A stretch of 64,000 bases of DNA from Stemphylium vesicarium (GCA_004380135.1 QXCR01000104.1:62001-126000), one strand, 5' to 3'; positions 34,783 to 46,406 are shown, counted from the stretch's first letter. The notes: generated by a model from the sequence alone, not told the origin. Made by a program: numbers and translations.

Positions 34783-36016
34783 ATGGAATTCCCCGCCGAG
34801 CAGGAATCATCAGATATGACGGAGAAAGACGCCACACTCGCCCTGCGTCACGTTGAGACGCGGGAGTTATACAAGCTCAAGACGTTCAAGATCCCTGGAT
34901 ACTACCCCCTTCCCAGCCTTTTGACTATATACTTCGATCAGCAAAACGCGATGGTTCCAACAGTGCCCGAAGATCTCCAGCTCAGCTGCTTCTTCGTACT
35001 ATACGACAATATTGCCGGTAGCGGTTTCTTGGCCATTAAAGACAAGGCGCAACACATCAATGTCAGCATAGCGATACGGTTCTATGGCATTGATCTCGGT
35101 CACGCTTTCTCCCGCTTCTGGGACCAGGCACGCTTCAATATCATCATCATGTCTTTCATTTGGGCTTCTGGGTTTGACCCACAATACTGCTGAGAGGGTT
35201 GTGAGGAGTTCATCAAAGCTTTCATTATGGTAAGTTCCACCGCTAAGCTTCTACGAAGATTCACACTGATACATTTAGGCATGGTTGTAGTCTATGGTCT
35301 TCCAGTACGATGTCAGCGACAACTCTTTCACCGCACGTGAGGCCTTCGTTCGACTCTGGAAGACCTGTCCATTCGACTTGTATTTCTTCTGGAGACGCGA
35401 CCAGGCTAAGATGGCCGGTCGTGTAAAGTACCTTTTGAACAAGATGAAGGGTCTCGACTTACCCGATCACCGTGACTTCATTCACTCGGTACGCAGTGGC
35501 AAGATTGACAGCGCAGTATTCCAAAAATTTAGATCCATACTGGCCCTACAATGGGTTATGAGGTGTGGGAAAGAGGCGCATGCAAAGCAGAAAAACATCG
35601 ACCCCGACAACGATCTACAAGAGGCAAAATCCAACCTACAGCGAGCCAAAGAGGACTTCGCAAAGGCCCAAGCTAAAGCTACACGTATTAAGAAGAAGCT
35701 CGCTACGGGAGGGCTGCTGAATGATGAGGAGCTAGGTGAAGGCATCTCATTCGACCCTTTTCCAGAGGACGTGTATCCTGGCGTGGGAAAAGTTGACTGG
35801 GATGCGGGTTTACTCGCGCAACTACGAAAGCCAGTCGATCTTTCACTCCCTCACCCTAAGGTCGTTCGACCGAAAGATCGCCCGCTAGCGGATGAGAGCG
35901 CTTTCTATGTTACCAAAGAGCAAATCTTCGATGGCATCTTCAAAGTGGATAAGAAACATGGCCAGCAAAGTGAAGGGTTCGCGACAATCACGCAGATGTT
36001 GGAGACGAAGTTGTAA
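34783..36016 (+). pseudogene. Hypothetical gene interrupted by two in-frame stops
   Basis: One reading frame continues from MEFPAEQESSDM (34783; an in-frame ATG also at 34765) to TAA at 36014-36016. It passes through a canonical 49-bp intron (35230-35278; GTAAGT..TTTAG), but contains TGA at 35191-35193 and TAG at 35288-35290, one on each side of that intron. The 3' part is clearly coding-like, with a long Lys/Ala-rich coiled coil (DLQEAKSNLQRAKEDFAKAQAKATRIKKK) and a Pro-rich acidic tail. I recognise no domain. Both changes (TGG or CGA to TGA; CAG or TGG to TAG) could come from C:G to T:A transitions, as in RIP or ordinary decay. Alternatives: two separate genes, or different splicing around 35190-35290. 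Confidence 0.5.
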
Positions 36017-36079
36017 TCGCTCCTGGGATATGCATGGGTGGGGTATAAAACAGATGCTCTAGTAGCTGTAGCGTAGTTT

Positions 36080-37303
36080 TTATAGGTACTTCTGCATCAG
36101 CTCCTTCACCCGGCCCAGATTCAATGCCTCAATCTTATTCCCATTCCCATCCATCGTCTCCGCCATGCACACAGTGTTATATATCGCCTCTTCAACCACA
36201 TCTGCGCTAGCTTCAAACAGCGCATTAATCGTCTGATCGTCGGTCATGGTAATCGGTACTTCCTTCGCCTTATACGGATCGCGGGTCGCCTGACTAGCAG
36301 TCACAGTCTGCACATGCAACTCGTTGGCCGTGGAAAACGCCAGGAATATATCTCCAGACGCATTCGTCCCGTAGCCTCCAACTCGAGAGAGCCCGACTGT
36401 CGCACGTTTGGCCAGGCGCTGAAGTTGCTGTGGATGAAGCGGTGCATCCGTCGCGAGGATGATGATGATAGATCCGTCTTTCTTGTCCTTCGCTTTGTCA
36501 ACTTTGAACAGCAGATTCGCCTGGGCCATCAGTTCCGGATCATCTGGATTCTCTTCTATCCTGCGCTTCTGGTCCTCATATAGGAGTCGGCCAATGGGTG
36601 CGCCGCCAATCTTGAAATCCCACATCTTGCCGTAATTGGCTTGGACGAGTGCGCCCACGGTGTAGCTGTTACCTTCTTCGCCCGGAACAATGCGAGAGCT
36701 GGATCCAGTGCCGCCTTTGAAGTAGTGACATATCATGCCGGTTCCACCACCAGTATTGCCTTCTTTGACGGGATCGCTAGAAGCTTTGTCTATGCCGTCG
36801 ACGACATGCTTGGGCGTTACGGCAAACTTGGAGACATCGTGGAGGAACCCATCGAACGTCTCCGCGACAACTGGTAACAAGAACCAATCCACCTTGCCAT
36901 CTTTGTCGCAATTCTCCCGGATCGCAGACTCGTAGATTCCGTTGTATGCTGAGCCAACACCAAAGCTGCCGGTGATGATGATTGGCGAAAACAGTAGTCC
37001 CATCTCTTCAATCAGGTGCGAGCTTGTCATCTCTCCGGATCCATTGAAGCGGAAGATTCCTGCGAAGCAGGCTTTGTGAAACCAGTCTTTTCGTGGGAGA
37101 ATGGTGGTTACACCTGTGTTTATGGAGTTTGGGACTGCATTGGGGTAGCTGGGGGAGGAGTGGATGGACTCGGTGTGTACGAGTACGCCAGGAATGTCCG
37201 TGAGGCTGTTTTTTGGGCCGGGTTGATAGCGGCCTAGATGGAGATTTGGTAGGAGGTCGCGGATGTGCTGGCGTGGTAGCGGGGAGGGGGAGAGGGAAGA
37301 CAT
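36080..37303 (-). CDS. P1/DmpA family peptidase (family S58, L-aminopeptidase/D-esterase-like)
   Basis: A 407-aa single-exon gene. Family members are self-processing amidases or aminopeptidases with an alpha-beta-beta-alpha fold, cleaving N-terminal residues or beta-amino amides. Signature blocks: N-terminal [23 protein letters not shown]; the glycine-rich [47 protein letters not shown], around the position where DmpA is autocleaved; and C-terminal [28 protein letters not shown]. The residue after the NYG of the putative cleavage block is Lys rather than Ser or Thr; I cannot tell whether this line still self-processes. There is no signal peptide, so it is probably cytosolic. Length is typical. 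Its stop is 63 bp from that of the preceding convergent gene. Confidence 0.9.
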   Translation of the reverse strand: MSSLSPSPLPRQHIRDLLPNLHLGRYQPGPKNSLTDIPGVLVHTESIHSSPSYPNAVPNSINTGVTTILPRKDWFHKACFAGIFRFNGSGEMTSSHLIEEMGLLFSPIIITGSFGVGSAYNGIYESAIRENCDKDGKVDWFLLPVVAETFDGFLHDVSKFAVTPKHVVDGIDKASSDPVKEGNTGGGTGMICHYFKGGTGSSSRIVPGEEGNSYTVGALVQANYGKMWDFKIGGAPIGRLLYEDQKRRIEENPDDPELMAQANLLFKVDKAKDKKDGSIIIILATDAPLHPQQLQRLAKRATVGLSRVGGYGTNASGDIFLAFSTANELHVQTVTASQATRDPYKAKEVPITMTDDQTINALFEASADVVEEAIYNTVCMAETMDGNGNKIEALNLGRVKELMQKYL

Positions 37304-37951
37304 GATTTCAAATCAACAAAGGCTAAAAGATAAGGCTGTAAATAAGCTCTAATGATTTGGAGTTTTTACGGGGGATACAAGCTACATTAAATATTGCAGA
37401 ACTATGCATGACTCAAAATGATGAACGCTACCCTAATCTCTAACCATGGACGCCCAACTGCCGTGTTGTTAGATGGCAGCCTAAATGTCACGTGAGTGAA
37501 TACTCCGTCTTTTCAGGCTCCAGCTCATCACCCAACAGTCTAGAAGAGCGTAACGATTCAACGGTTCTCGTGAGGATCTAGGTAGCTCTGCACCGGGTTA
37601 CGTCATGGCTCTCCATTCCTCGGCTAAAGCACGTATCCGGCTGAAGCGGGCTGCACTAGCCTGTAGAGAAACCCAGTGCCGCAAGCCTGCAAACCATGAA
37701 ATCTCACATATTTTGTAAGCACTCGATAGTGTGGGTTTTTTCAAATGATGCATTAATCCTTGTGGATGGTGAGTCTAAAAACATTTTACTTCAGCGAATC
37801 TTCCACACGTCTAAAAGCAGGTTCAGCATTACATAATACTGCAAGCCATTCAGCCGCACCATTCTTCCTGTCTTCTTTGCCATCCCGTGACGGGAACGGG
37901 CATGGCTGCAACCCGATTCCATAAATTCTCGGAAGCAAAATCTAGAACGCG
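37304..37951. other. Intergenic, no gene seen
   Basis: AT-rich promoter DNA of the DmpA-type gene and trailer of the RTA1-type gene. No frame of note. Confidence 0.5.
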
Positions 37952-39081
37952 TTACACCCTACTTTCTCCACTCATTTCTTGTAAGCCAACCGGGCTGCGT
38001 CCGTGATGCGAGGAGCGGCCTGGAAACGTCCATTTTTGGGATGGAAGATCATGTGCTACTCCAGGCATGGTCCTCCCCGGATGCACTATGTTGAATAGCG
38101 TGGAAGCAATCAACATTAGAAGAGAGTCTAGACAATATTGAAACACCTCGTGCCGGGGGATCGAGCTGTGAATGCCATCAGAATACTCAATAAGTCGAAA
38201 TATGATGCGCGCCTAGATTGTCGTTAATGGTGGTTCTTTTTTAATCAAGGTTGATGTAATGAATCAAATCTTACAGTGATGAGTACTATGACAGTATACT
38301 CGACACAGAGTAGCCGGATAACCTGCCTCTGTTGGTTTCCCGTACTGATTTGTCGAATACCTTTGTAGATAGGCAACGACATAACGACGAACACGCCGAT
38401 AAAGAACTGTTGGATGCCAAGCCCTGCCATGTAAGTATGTATTCCGTCGAGAATAGTGCTTGGCTTTGCAGTAGTATCTGCAGCTGTGGCTGCTCCGTAG
38501 AGTTGAACTACAAGAGCACTAGATAAGAACTGTTAAACCATGCTTTTTACTCTTGCGATCGGACTACTTACAGTATATCCAAACTCAAAAAGACTTGGCC
38601 GAATCGCCCTGCACTGAGGAATGCTATTCTACCCGCAGCGGTGAAGTTCCAAACCATTCGGCCCATCACCATGTAGACGAAAGCATTGAGCCATATCGGA
38701 GCAATCTTACTTGTTAGCAATTGTTACTCTCGCTGTTCGGAGGTGAAAACTTACGGCGATGAGTACGAACCATCCAGAGTAAAGCCCTAGACTGTCGGCG
38801 TTGTTGATGCTCAAAATTCGCAGGACGTAGGCGATGAACTGGAGCACGTTTCCCATAACAATTGCCCAACAATAGATTTTGCGATGCTGAACTGCTTGGG
38901 CAAGATGTAGAAGTGTTGCTACTGCAAACAAAACTGCAAATAAATAGGCAGCTGCAATTGAGGGGCAGAAGTCCCATTGCGTTTTTGGTACGCGAAGAAC
39001 TATAAATGTACTGTTAGAACAAAGCACCGTTTACCAAGATTCCAAGCTTTGTTTTGACGTACCATGACAGCTGTTAACCAT
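37952..39081 (-). CDS. RTA1-like seven-helix membrane protein (lipid-translocating exporter family)
   Basis: Predicted 300-aa protein from five exons (39063-39081, 38755-38999, 38572-38705, 38275-38518, 37952-38212). Introns of 63, 49, 53 and 62 bp all have GT..AG borders and correct phase. The assembled protein carries the RTA1 family blocks in order: WDFCPSIAAAYLFAVLFA, a helix pair around YCWAIVMGNVLQFIAYVLRI, PIWLNAFVYMVMGRM, VVQLYGAA, GIQQFFIGVFVV, and RIIFRLIEYSDG before a final helix ending NIVHPGRTMPG. Seven hydrophobic segments fit the topology. Fungal relatives are linked to resistance to lipophilic toxins, sphingoid-base export or stress. None of the open segments alone would reveal it; only the spliced chain does. 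Confidence 0.88.
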
Positions 39082-39586
39082 CTCAGAAATCCAAACAGCT
39101 GCTAGGAAGGCGTTTACAGTAATGGGGATATCACTAGTCCGTCAAAAAAATGGGTTGAATAGGAGGCTCGTTTTTCTTGGTCGATATAATAATTGTATCG
39201 GAGAATATCTACTGCTTGCATAGCTTAAACGCTCGGTAAGTACAGTATATAAAAGCTTAGTAGGAAATAGTGGTACTTTGTTCACTGGGACCTGGACGGT
39301 GTCCTAGGCTTCCGAGGCCTCCTCGGCTTCCGGGGAGTCCTCGGCGCTTCCGCCGAAGCCGCTCTTCGTGTACCTGGACTCAATAGATGAGAGATGGGGA
39401 AGTAACATCCCCATAGATGATTCGCATCGGAATTTTACATTGGTACAGCTGCAATCAACTCACTACATGGGATCAAAGATGCGTTTCGAACGGTAAAAAT
39501 GGCAACAAAAGAACCTTTGCAACATGAGCGCAAACGACAATTCTCTCGACTTGGCCTATATCTAGAAAGTTGATATCATGGAGTCA
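39082..39586. other. Intergenic with GC-rich tandem repeat
   Basis: AT-rich DNA upstream of the RTA1-like gene, interrupted by an abrupt GC-rich block containing an 18-bp-type repeat (39302-39358). Confidence 0.6.
39302..39358. repeat. Three imperfect ~18-bp GC-rich tandem units
   Basis: Units start TCCTAGGCTTCCG (39302), TCCTCGGCTTCCG (39320) and TCCTCGGCGCTTCCG (39338). The third runs into CCGAAGCC, giving potential for a hairpin. The flanks are AT-rich. Confidence 0.75.
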
Positions 39587-40467
39587 CTAATGCTGATAGA
39601 ATCGTCCTTCAGCCCTGCCTACTGCGTCCATAAGCGTCCTCGCCTGGACTGGGACGTGTGCAACCTGGCCAGCAAAGATCTCGTCGATTGAGATCTTCCT
39701 ACCGTAGAACCTTGCATTCTCATTGAATCTTTCAATAATAATTGTCGCATCCAGCTGCAGCCCGCCATATACTCCTCGGCTTTTCATGTAAGTCCATAAA
39801 GGCTTGTGGGCTTCGGACAACTCGACCTCTAATAGGCCACCAACCCCTATCGGCCCTGCTACAGCACTCATCTCACCACCCAGCGTAAATCGGAATTTGC
39901 TGAATGATTTGAGTGCTTGGTGTGTGTTGATTACGACAACACAGTCGTAGATATCGATCCCGGCTATGAAACCAAATCCCAACGTTTGGACGTGGATCCC
40001 AGACGGCGGAGACCATTCGCCATTTGCTTTCCTAGCAATAACGATCCCAGATCCACCAGCAGTAGAGACCGAAAATCCACTGCGCATGGTGGTGAAGATA
40101 GCGAGGCCGACACAGTTCTGGAAAACTCTTTGTGGTATCCTGAACACCACAGTTGGCTTGCCTTTTGGTCCTAGAGAGCCGGGTGTTGAAGAGGGCTCTG
40201 GATAGCAATCATCTTCTTCAGAGGATTAGCGACCTCTATTAGAGCTAATTAAGTAGACATACTGCAAAATGATGATAAAATTCGAACTGCTTTGTCGCAC
40301 TCGTGATCAAGCGTAGTAGGCCACCACGCTTCAGACCCGAGTCGGTTTGAGAAGTTATTCAACGAGCCACCTATTTTCTCGAGTCCAGATGCAAGTCTGC
40401 CTCCCAAGCCCTTCTCCCGAGAGATGGGAGCGTCTCCTGCTGAGGATCTGGATCGGTCTCGGCTCAT
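39587..40467 (-). CDS. SYLF-domain protein (Ysc84/Lsb3-like, lipid/actin binding)
   Basis: Predicted 276-aa protein from two exons (40263-40467 and 39587-40212; 50-bp intron, GTATGT..GAAGAAG, phase 1). The N-terminal part carries LASGLEKIGGSLNNFSNRLGSEAWWPTTLDHECDKAVRIL, the usual lead-in. The SYLF domain fills the rest: VGLAIFTTMRSGF, GGSGIVIARKANGEWSPPSGI, GFIAGIDIYDCVVVINT, FTLGGEMSAVAGPIGVGG, LWTYMKSRGVYGGLQLDATII. Yeast relatives bind phosphoinositides and actin at endocytic sites but have an SH3 domain, which is absent here. The start was set at MSRDRSRSS; an additional upstream exon is possible. Confidence 0.88.
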
Positions 40468-40977
40468 CTGGATTATAAGTATTGGTAAAAGCGTGCCAGT
40501 GTATATGGGCTTACTCGGGACCGACAATCTTGTGAGCCGTAAAGCTTCTAGAATGCCCTTGAGTAAGTATTATATCCTATGTTCAAACTTAGTGTTGGAC
40601 GTTCGGAGTCCTTGGCATCCGGTAAGTCGGTATAGCGTGGATGACATCTCGGTGTTATAGTATGATCGGTCCGAACCTGAGGCAAGCAGTAGCCTTTTAA
40701 CAAATATCGCACCGAAGTGTGTCGCTGCATATCTGAACCTGGAGATCTCATTCTAGATCAAGATACGTCGTTCTTTATGATGGTTCAACGCGGTTACAAC
40801 TACTTAAGCCTCAGGCAAATTAAACCCGTTCCCCACCCTCTTTAGCACCGTGATTGAAAAGAGGCAACCTCCTAGGCATCCCTCATTTCCATCGCCCCAC
40901 TTCTTATTTGCCGACAGCTCACTTCGTCGTTTTCCTCTTCTTTTCTCCAGGCAGTTGCGATTTTAGGTCGACTTCAC
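40468..40977. other. Intergenic between SYLF and regulator genes
   Basis: Upstream region of the SYLF gene and trailer of the Zn2Cys6 gene; only short frames. Confidence 0.5.
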
Positions 40978-43446
40978 TCAGAACCTGTGGAACGGCTGCT
41001 CTAGCATGCCGTCAAACGTACCTTGTGCGCTCTGAGAGTCACCGCTCACCATTTCTCTCCAATCTGGGTACGTCATTTCGAATTGCAGTGCGTCTGTGGG
41101 CGCGACATCTGACCCTAGCCAATTCGTCCAATGATCGTATGCTTCCAAACCGACGTTTCCCGCATTGCTGATGGCGATAGAGTTCGAAGCTGCCGCGGAA
41201 TCCGAGATTCGAAACCCGTCCCAGGTATCGTTCACCCCATTTCCGGCCATTTGTCGGGTTGGCTCAGATATAGCGGACTTCTCAAAGACTGAAGAGTTGT
41301 TTTGCTTCGGCTCCAAACCCTTAGGCTGGTTTTGTGAACGTACGAGCACCACTGCCAAATCAAGGAACGATTTGCACATGTTGTAGAGTCGCCGTGAGCC
41401 AGGCGCAAAATCCTGAAGGCGGGCTAGGGATGCGACAGTGTCCTCAAGAAGTTTGAAATCTTCATCGTTGTTCGCGGCTATAGCATGAGTGAAAACTACC
41501 AAGTACGGTGTGAATGAGGGGAATAGCAAAGTGCTACAGGGAAGATTTTAGTTAGAGGTCAAGAGAATTGCAACAGGTAAAGACTCACTTTTTGACGTAA
41601 TCCATCTGTTGGTACATGCTACAGTCTTTGAGACCGGCAGAGTATTGAAGATGGCTCTCGAGGCTCTTTCTTGAAGCTTGGTAACATCGACTTGATATCT
41701 CGGCAGCATTGGTGAAGCGGGTTTCAGCTCTGTACACGACTGATAGGACCGCATAGATGATGAAGTCAGCATGTTCCTTAGCCATTTGCAACAGCTCCGA
41801 ATAATACGCGCCGCATGAATTGAGCTGCGATTTGTTAGATACGGCTGCAGAATTTTGTAATGGTGTAGTAGTACCGACTGAAGCTCATCCCGTAGATTGT
41901 TTATCCGCGTTGAGAGTTCATCAACGTAACACAGCCGCTTATGCTGAGAATTTTTTGTTGCACTAGCCGAATACAGGTCATTGTAGATATCGCCTTGGAT
42001 CTTTGCGAACCGATAGCAGATATGCGTATACAAGTCCCACGGCCACTGCTTCGGGTTTGTGGAAACTGTGAATGGCTCGGCATCGATATCATTGTCGTTG
42101 AAGTTCGAAGACTGGCCCAGAACAAGCGAGAGATTCTTGTCAATAGTATAGAGACTATAGAACACATGGCGCTTGGACTGGGCTAGTTCTGGTGTATCGT
42201 TGCGATAGGAAGACTCTCGGTGATAGCCCAGAGTCTGACACATAGTCCGTGCAGTGGAGACGTAGATCCTGCACAAGGAAGGTTCTGACTCTTCTTGAGC
42301 TCTGTATGCCTGCAACATTGTAATTAATACTAGAGAGTTGGGAGGAAGTTGGTGGAATTCGTACTGCCAAAGAGAGAGCTTGAACATTTTCCAGTGTCGG
42401 CGAAAAAAAGCTCTCGTAGCTCCGCAAGCACTGCTGGAAGTTCGTGTCGCAAGCTTTTGCGCAATCTTCAAGGTCGTACTCCGCAAACATTGGGTCATTC
42501 TGCTGAGAAATTTCTTGGAAGAGCCGAAAGAGTACGCCATGCATTAAAGCCAGTGCGCCAACAGAAGGCTCCTCGAGTGGAAAGTACACCTTCTGGCAGA
42601 GCTGTTCAATCAGACCATAGTCTGTCCAGCTACTTGAGACAGCACATAGTGGTGGATCCGCTGCTGATCGTTAGCTTTTGTTGTAGATACGATGCATCAG
42701 GACAACCTTTCGCCTTCTTGACCAGAGCAATGACAAGGGCCGCAGGCAACAAGCTGATCTTCTGTTGAGTGCTTTCGTTATGATGACGAGCACCATCTTG
42801 CTGGAGTGATGAGCCGATAGTGGACAGGTTCTCATGTAACGACGACAAAGCAGATTTTACTGCGGGATCTTGATTTGTGCTTAGTATGCTGCTAGCTGTT
42901 CTGCTGGCTTGTAGCGTCTCATTGTTGAAGGATGACTCTCCTTCGAATGAAGTAAGATTGCTGGAAGTCTCCCGGTTCGCTGGTGTTGCTGACGACTGAA
43001 TGCCGTCATGATCTGAGGACCTATGCGCGATGATCTTGAGAAATTTCTCAATAGCGCAGAGACGTTCTTGTATCATTTCAATTTGCTTCTCGCTAGAGTT
43101 CTTAGACACCCACCCTATCGTGATTTTAAAGGTATCTGCCGACATACTAATGGTTTGAGATGGCAATGCGAGGGCGTTGCTCAGTCAATACCGAGGTAGG
43201 CTGACATTGCATACCTAGCATCTGGCAGCTCGAGCACGGGAAGCTTCTGTTGCAGCGCGACTGCGTACAGTTAGCCTAATGTTGTGTAGAGCCTTCCGAC
43301 TCCATGCTCGCCTTTCTGACGCGACAATTCTCGCACTAGTGTAAACATTAGCTTCAATTTTGGTATTACGCTACTAGCAAAAAGAGTAGATTTACTGCAC
43401 GCGACAAGGATGCGACACGCTCTGTGCGGCCGCTCGGCTGCGTCAT
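40978..43446 (-). CDS. Zn2Cys6 fungal transcription factor (eight exons, one GC-AG intron)
   Basis: Predicted 686-aa regulator. Exons: 43396-43446, 43312-43335, 43260-43192, 43100-42707, 42660-42365, 42309-41875, 41824-41589, 41533-40978. The zinc cluster is complete (Cys18, 21, 28, 34, 37, 44; CX2CX6CX5CX2CX6C) only if the 51-bp intron 43261-43311 uses a GC donor. A short coiled-coil-like segment follows (EKQIEMIQERLCAIEKFLKII). The fungal-specific TF domain spans roughly residues 190-560: WTDYGLIEQLCQKVYFP, ALMHGVLFRLFQE, TARTMCQTLGYHRESSYRN, RHVFYSLYTIDKNLSLVLG. The C-terminus is Asn/Ser-rich. The third intron (43101-43191, 91 bp) is the least certain. The gene is divergent from the amine oxidase gene and upstream of SYLF and RTA1 genes on the same strand, so local regulation is plausible but unproven. 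Confidence 0.85.
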
Positions 43447-44139
43447 GTTGTGGTGGACTATGTTGTTTGCGGTAGGTCAGCCTCGTGTGGAGGTAAGAAC
43501 GTGACAGTATCGTCTTTATTGTTCCTCGGCTTGCTCGGACACCGATGCTAGTATCATTAGGCGCGGGGGCCTCGGACCCCTAACCAGATGATTTCCATGG
43601 TTCTACTGCAACGAGTGGTGGAAACCAGGGGCGCGCCAAGTGATGCAGCTCTAGCTGTAGACCAAAGCTTGTTGTAGTTCTAGTGATCAGTGCTACCGGT
43701 AGCCCACGTACTAGTGCAGTAGTAGTCCTCGGGATCCGGTGAGCAGAGGCCCTCAACCAACCTTGGCCGTTGTGTCCTACCACTCGAACCCCGGAAACTC
43801 AATCAAATGCTTATTTTTGAACCCCGATCAGCATTCCAGGGAGCTCCCACCCATGCATGTTTCCTTGGTGCTCTACGGCTGTCTAGAGATTGCGGTTAGC
43901 GTCAACGTGGAATGCACATAGAGATCCTCGAGCTAGCTGCTGTAGTACATCCACTTGGAGTTTCTCTCGAACGCCTTCTTGAATTCGGACTAGACTAACT
44001 GAATAACAATCCGGAAAGCTGTCAGACTGCGGCACGGCTATCCTTGCACTTTGAAAATCAACTGCCTCTTTTTTGCAGGGGCCGTCTTAACTGCTTCAGT
44101 GTGAAAGAATTTAGGTTGTCATGTCTTTTTTTTCTATAA
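43447..44139. other. Divergent promoter, Zn2Cys6 regulator and amine oxidase genes
   Basis: No gene. It contains an inverted TCGG-N3-CCGA site at 43535-43545, several GC-rich patches around 43560-43640, and the amine oxidase TATA box at its right edge. Confidence 0.55.
43535..43545. promoter_or_regulatory. Inverted CGG/CCG site, candidate Zn2Cys6 binding site
   Basis: TCGGACACCGA is a perfect inverted repeat around 3 bp, 89-99 bp upstream of the regulator's ATG. Zinc-cluster dimers bind CGG triplets in such arrangements; binding here is inference. Confidence 0.35.
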
Positions 44140-44140
44140 A
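44135..44140 (+). promoter_or_regulatory. TATA box of the amine oxidase gene
   Basis: CTATAAATG: the TATAAA overlaps the most upstream in-frame ATG (44140), arguing that translation begins further downstream. Confidence 0.5.
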
Positions 44141-44265
44141 TGCGCGCTCTCTTCTGCATTCTTTTAATTACAACGGCCATTCAACACTCGGCTCCCAGGG
44201 AGCCTTCCACTGCGGTTTACTCTCGTCTCTTCACTTCCCTGCCTATGTGCTGGTCTTTGCCTAAG

Positions 44266-45784
44266 ATGACTCCCAATTCTCGCAGCACTCGTACCAGCGG
44301 GATGCTTCTAGCATTCGCAATCCCTTGGGCTGTAGCCGGTGCGTCATTTAGGTTGTCTTTCGACATATTCCAAGCTAACTGGGTTATTTGAAGCGAACAA
44401 CATCTCTCCGCCGTGCGTCGACGTCGCAATTCTTGGAGGCGGGTTCTCGGGACTCGCTGCTGCTAAAGAAATCTTCTCTGCAAACAAGTCTGTCATGGTT
44501 ATCGAAGCTACCGGTCGCGTTGGAGGACGCGTTCAGGATGGACGCTGGTCTGATGGCGCAGTTGCACAACTCGGAGCCCAATTCGTCGGACCCAGCCAGA
44601 ACTCAGTCCTGAGACTGGGAAAAGAGCTAGGTGTCGAATTCATCAAGACTTACACCAATGGGAGCAGTCTCGTGCGCTTCAATAGGAAAGTGCTTAGTAG
44701 CGACGATCTCAGCGCATCCTCTTTTCCTCTCGCCCAAGACGTATTACAGGAGCTAGCTGCGACGGTGACCAATCTCGACTCTATGGCAAGCTCCATCGAC
44801 TTGGACAAGCCATGGAGCCACCCCAAAGCAAAAGAATGGGACAGCGTTTCAGTTTCGACCTGGCTTCAAAACAATGTCAATTCAACCGATGTTCGGAAGA
44901 TTATTGCCTTATTGGCCGGACACGCAGCTACAGAGGGACCAGAGAGTCTCTCTTTTCTGTCAATCATAACTGCAGTCAAAGCATCCGGAAACGCGACAAA
45001 TCCAGGCTCTATAGCCCAGAATGTAGATATTTCTGGAGGGGCTCAAGATTCCCTCTGCAAAGGCGGCTGCCAACAAATTGCTCTCAAGCTAGCAGGCCTC
45101 CTAGGCCCAGAAAGGATCATGCTCAACTCCGCTGTCAACCTTGTTGAAACGACCGAACATGGATATAAGATTTTTACCAACGGCGGAACAGTTTGTTCGA
45201 GAAAGGTCATCTTAACCATGTCTCCTACAATGTCAGGACGGATACTTTTCTCTCCGCCAATGCCTGCCTCTCGAGACCAGCTTACTCAACGTGTTCCAAT
45301 GGGGTTAGTCACCAAAGTTCAAGCTCGTTACTCTTCTCCATGGTGGCGCAAAAACGGCTTCAGTGGATTGAGCATCAGTGACACAGGTCTGCTGAGTAGT
45401 ACTGTTGACAACTCGCCGCAAAACGGTTCTTTTGGAGTACTTCTTGGATTTATTGTCGCAGAGGCAACGCAGGGCCTATCTGAGATGTCAGACGAGGAGA
45501 TGAAATCAGCAATCGTCGAGGACCTTGTTGAGTTGTATGGTCCTAAAGCAAGGAACACGACGGAACTCATTGTTTATCAATGGGGCAACGAGGAGTACGT
45601 CCGTGGTGGTTACGCTTCATACTTTCCTCCTACTGTTTATTCGCGATATGGAGAGCATCTGGCAAAGCCTGTCGGTGGAATACACTTTGCGGGTGTCGCG
45701 ACTTCCAAATACTGGCGCGGCCACATGGATGGTGCGATTAGTGCTGGTGAGCGAGCAGCGAAGGAGGTTTTGCAGGCACTTTGA
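44266..45784 (+). CDS. Secreted flavin-containing amine oxidase
   Basis: Predicted 487-aa FAD enzyme oxidising amines, with H2O2 as by-product. Exons are 44266-44338 and 44394-45784; the 55-bp intron has GTGCGT..TTGAAG borders and CTAAC. A signal peptide ends at about PWAVA (residue 24). The FAD dinucleotide fold is VAILGGGFSGLAAAKE (35-50), followed by the VIEATGRVGGR motif typical of monoamine oxidases and GAQFVGPSQ. The C-terminal FAD block is GGIHFAGVATSKYWRGHMDGAISAGERAA. Alternative in-frame ATGs lie at 44140 (in the TATA box) and 44245 (poor context); 44266 has A at -3. The secretory leader is unusual for the monoamine oxidase family but seen in fungi. Divergent partner of the Zn2Cys6 gene. 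Confidence 0.88.
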
Positions 45785-46406
45785 GAGTATCGCAACGGTG
45801 GCTTACCTTGTATAACAGCGAAGGCAAGACGTGACACTGTTTATCATACAAAGATAGGAGATATACACCTCACGTTTCTAATCTTGACGCTCTCGTGTTA
45901 TTTGTGTTGAGGGAATGGATTCTGGCAAACGTAACACAACGTTGAAAAGTCATACCAAGTTACTAACTCCTTCGTGCACGCTTAGCGTGGCTGTCGCTTA
46001 GTACACGTTCCCCGCTTCTTCAATTGCCGACCGCTGCGGCACTTTAGAAGCCGATGTACAAAGTCAAGACCGGATCGGAAAGCAAACGTCCAGTTGATCC
46101 TATCTGCCCGTCAACATCATACCGGTGATATCCGGAGTGCGCAATTAGCCTTATGCCGTAAAATCTCCTGAACCATATATGATTCGTTCGCGACTCAGCC
46201 GCCAAGACCTATCGCCCCTGTTCCTGCATAGCGCACCTTCAACACCCCGAGCTTGACCATCTCTAGGTGAAAATCTCCACAGTAAGCCGTGTCCGAGCCA
46301 TCTGACGTATTCGGACCGCTATCCTTGAGGTGACCCCCACCCTTGCAGGTAGAATGAAAAGGTTTCTGTCCCGACCTGCGGTCATTTCGTCTCACTTTTG
46401 TCCAAG
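45785..46406. other. Intergenic, no gene seen
   Basis: Trailer of the amine oxidase gene and promoter of the dipeptidase gene. A 98-codon minus frame (46195-46491) overlaps the latter and has no support. Confidence 0.5.

Noticed and set aside
43560..43640. GC-rich stretch with GGCGCG/CGCGCC ends as a hairpin or mobile-element end
   Set aside because: Arms are short and interrupted, with no target duplication or transposase.
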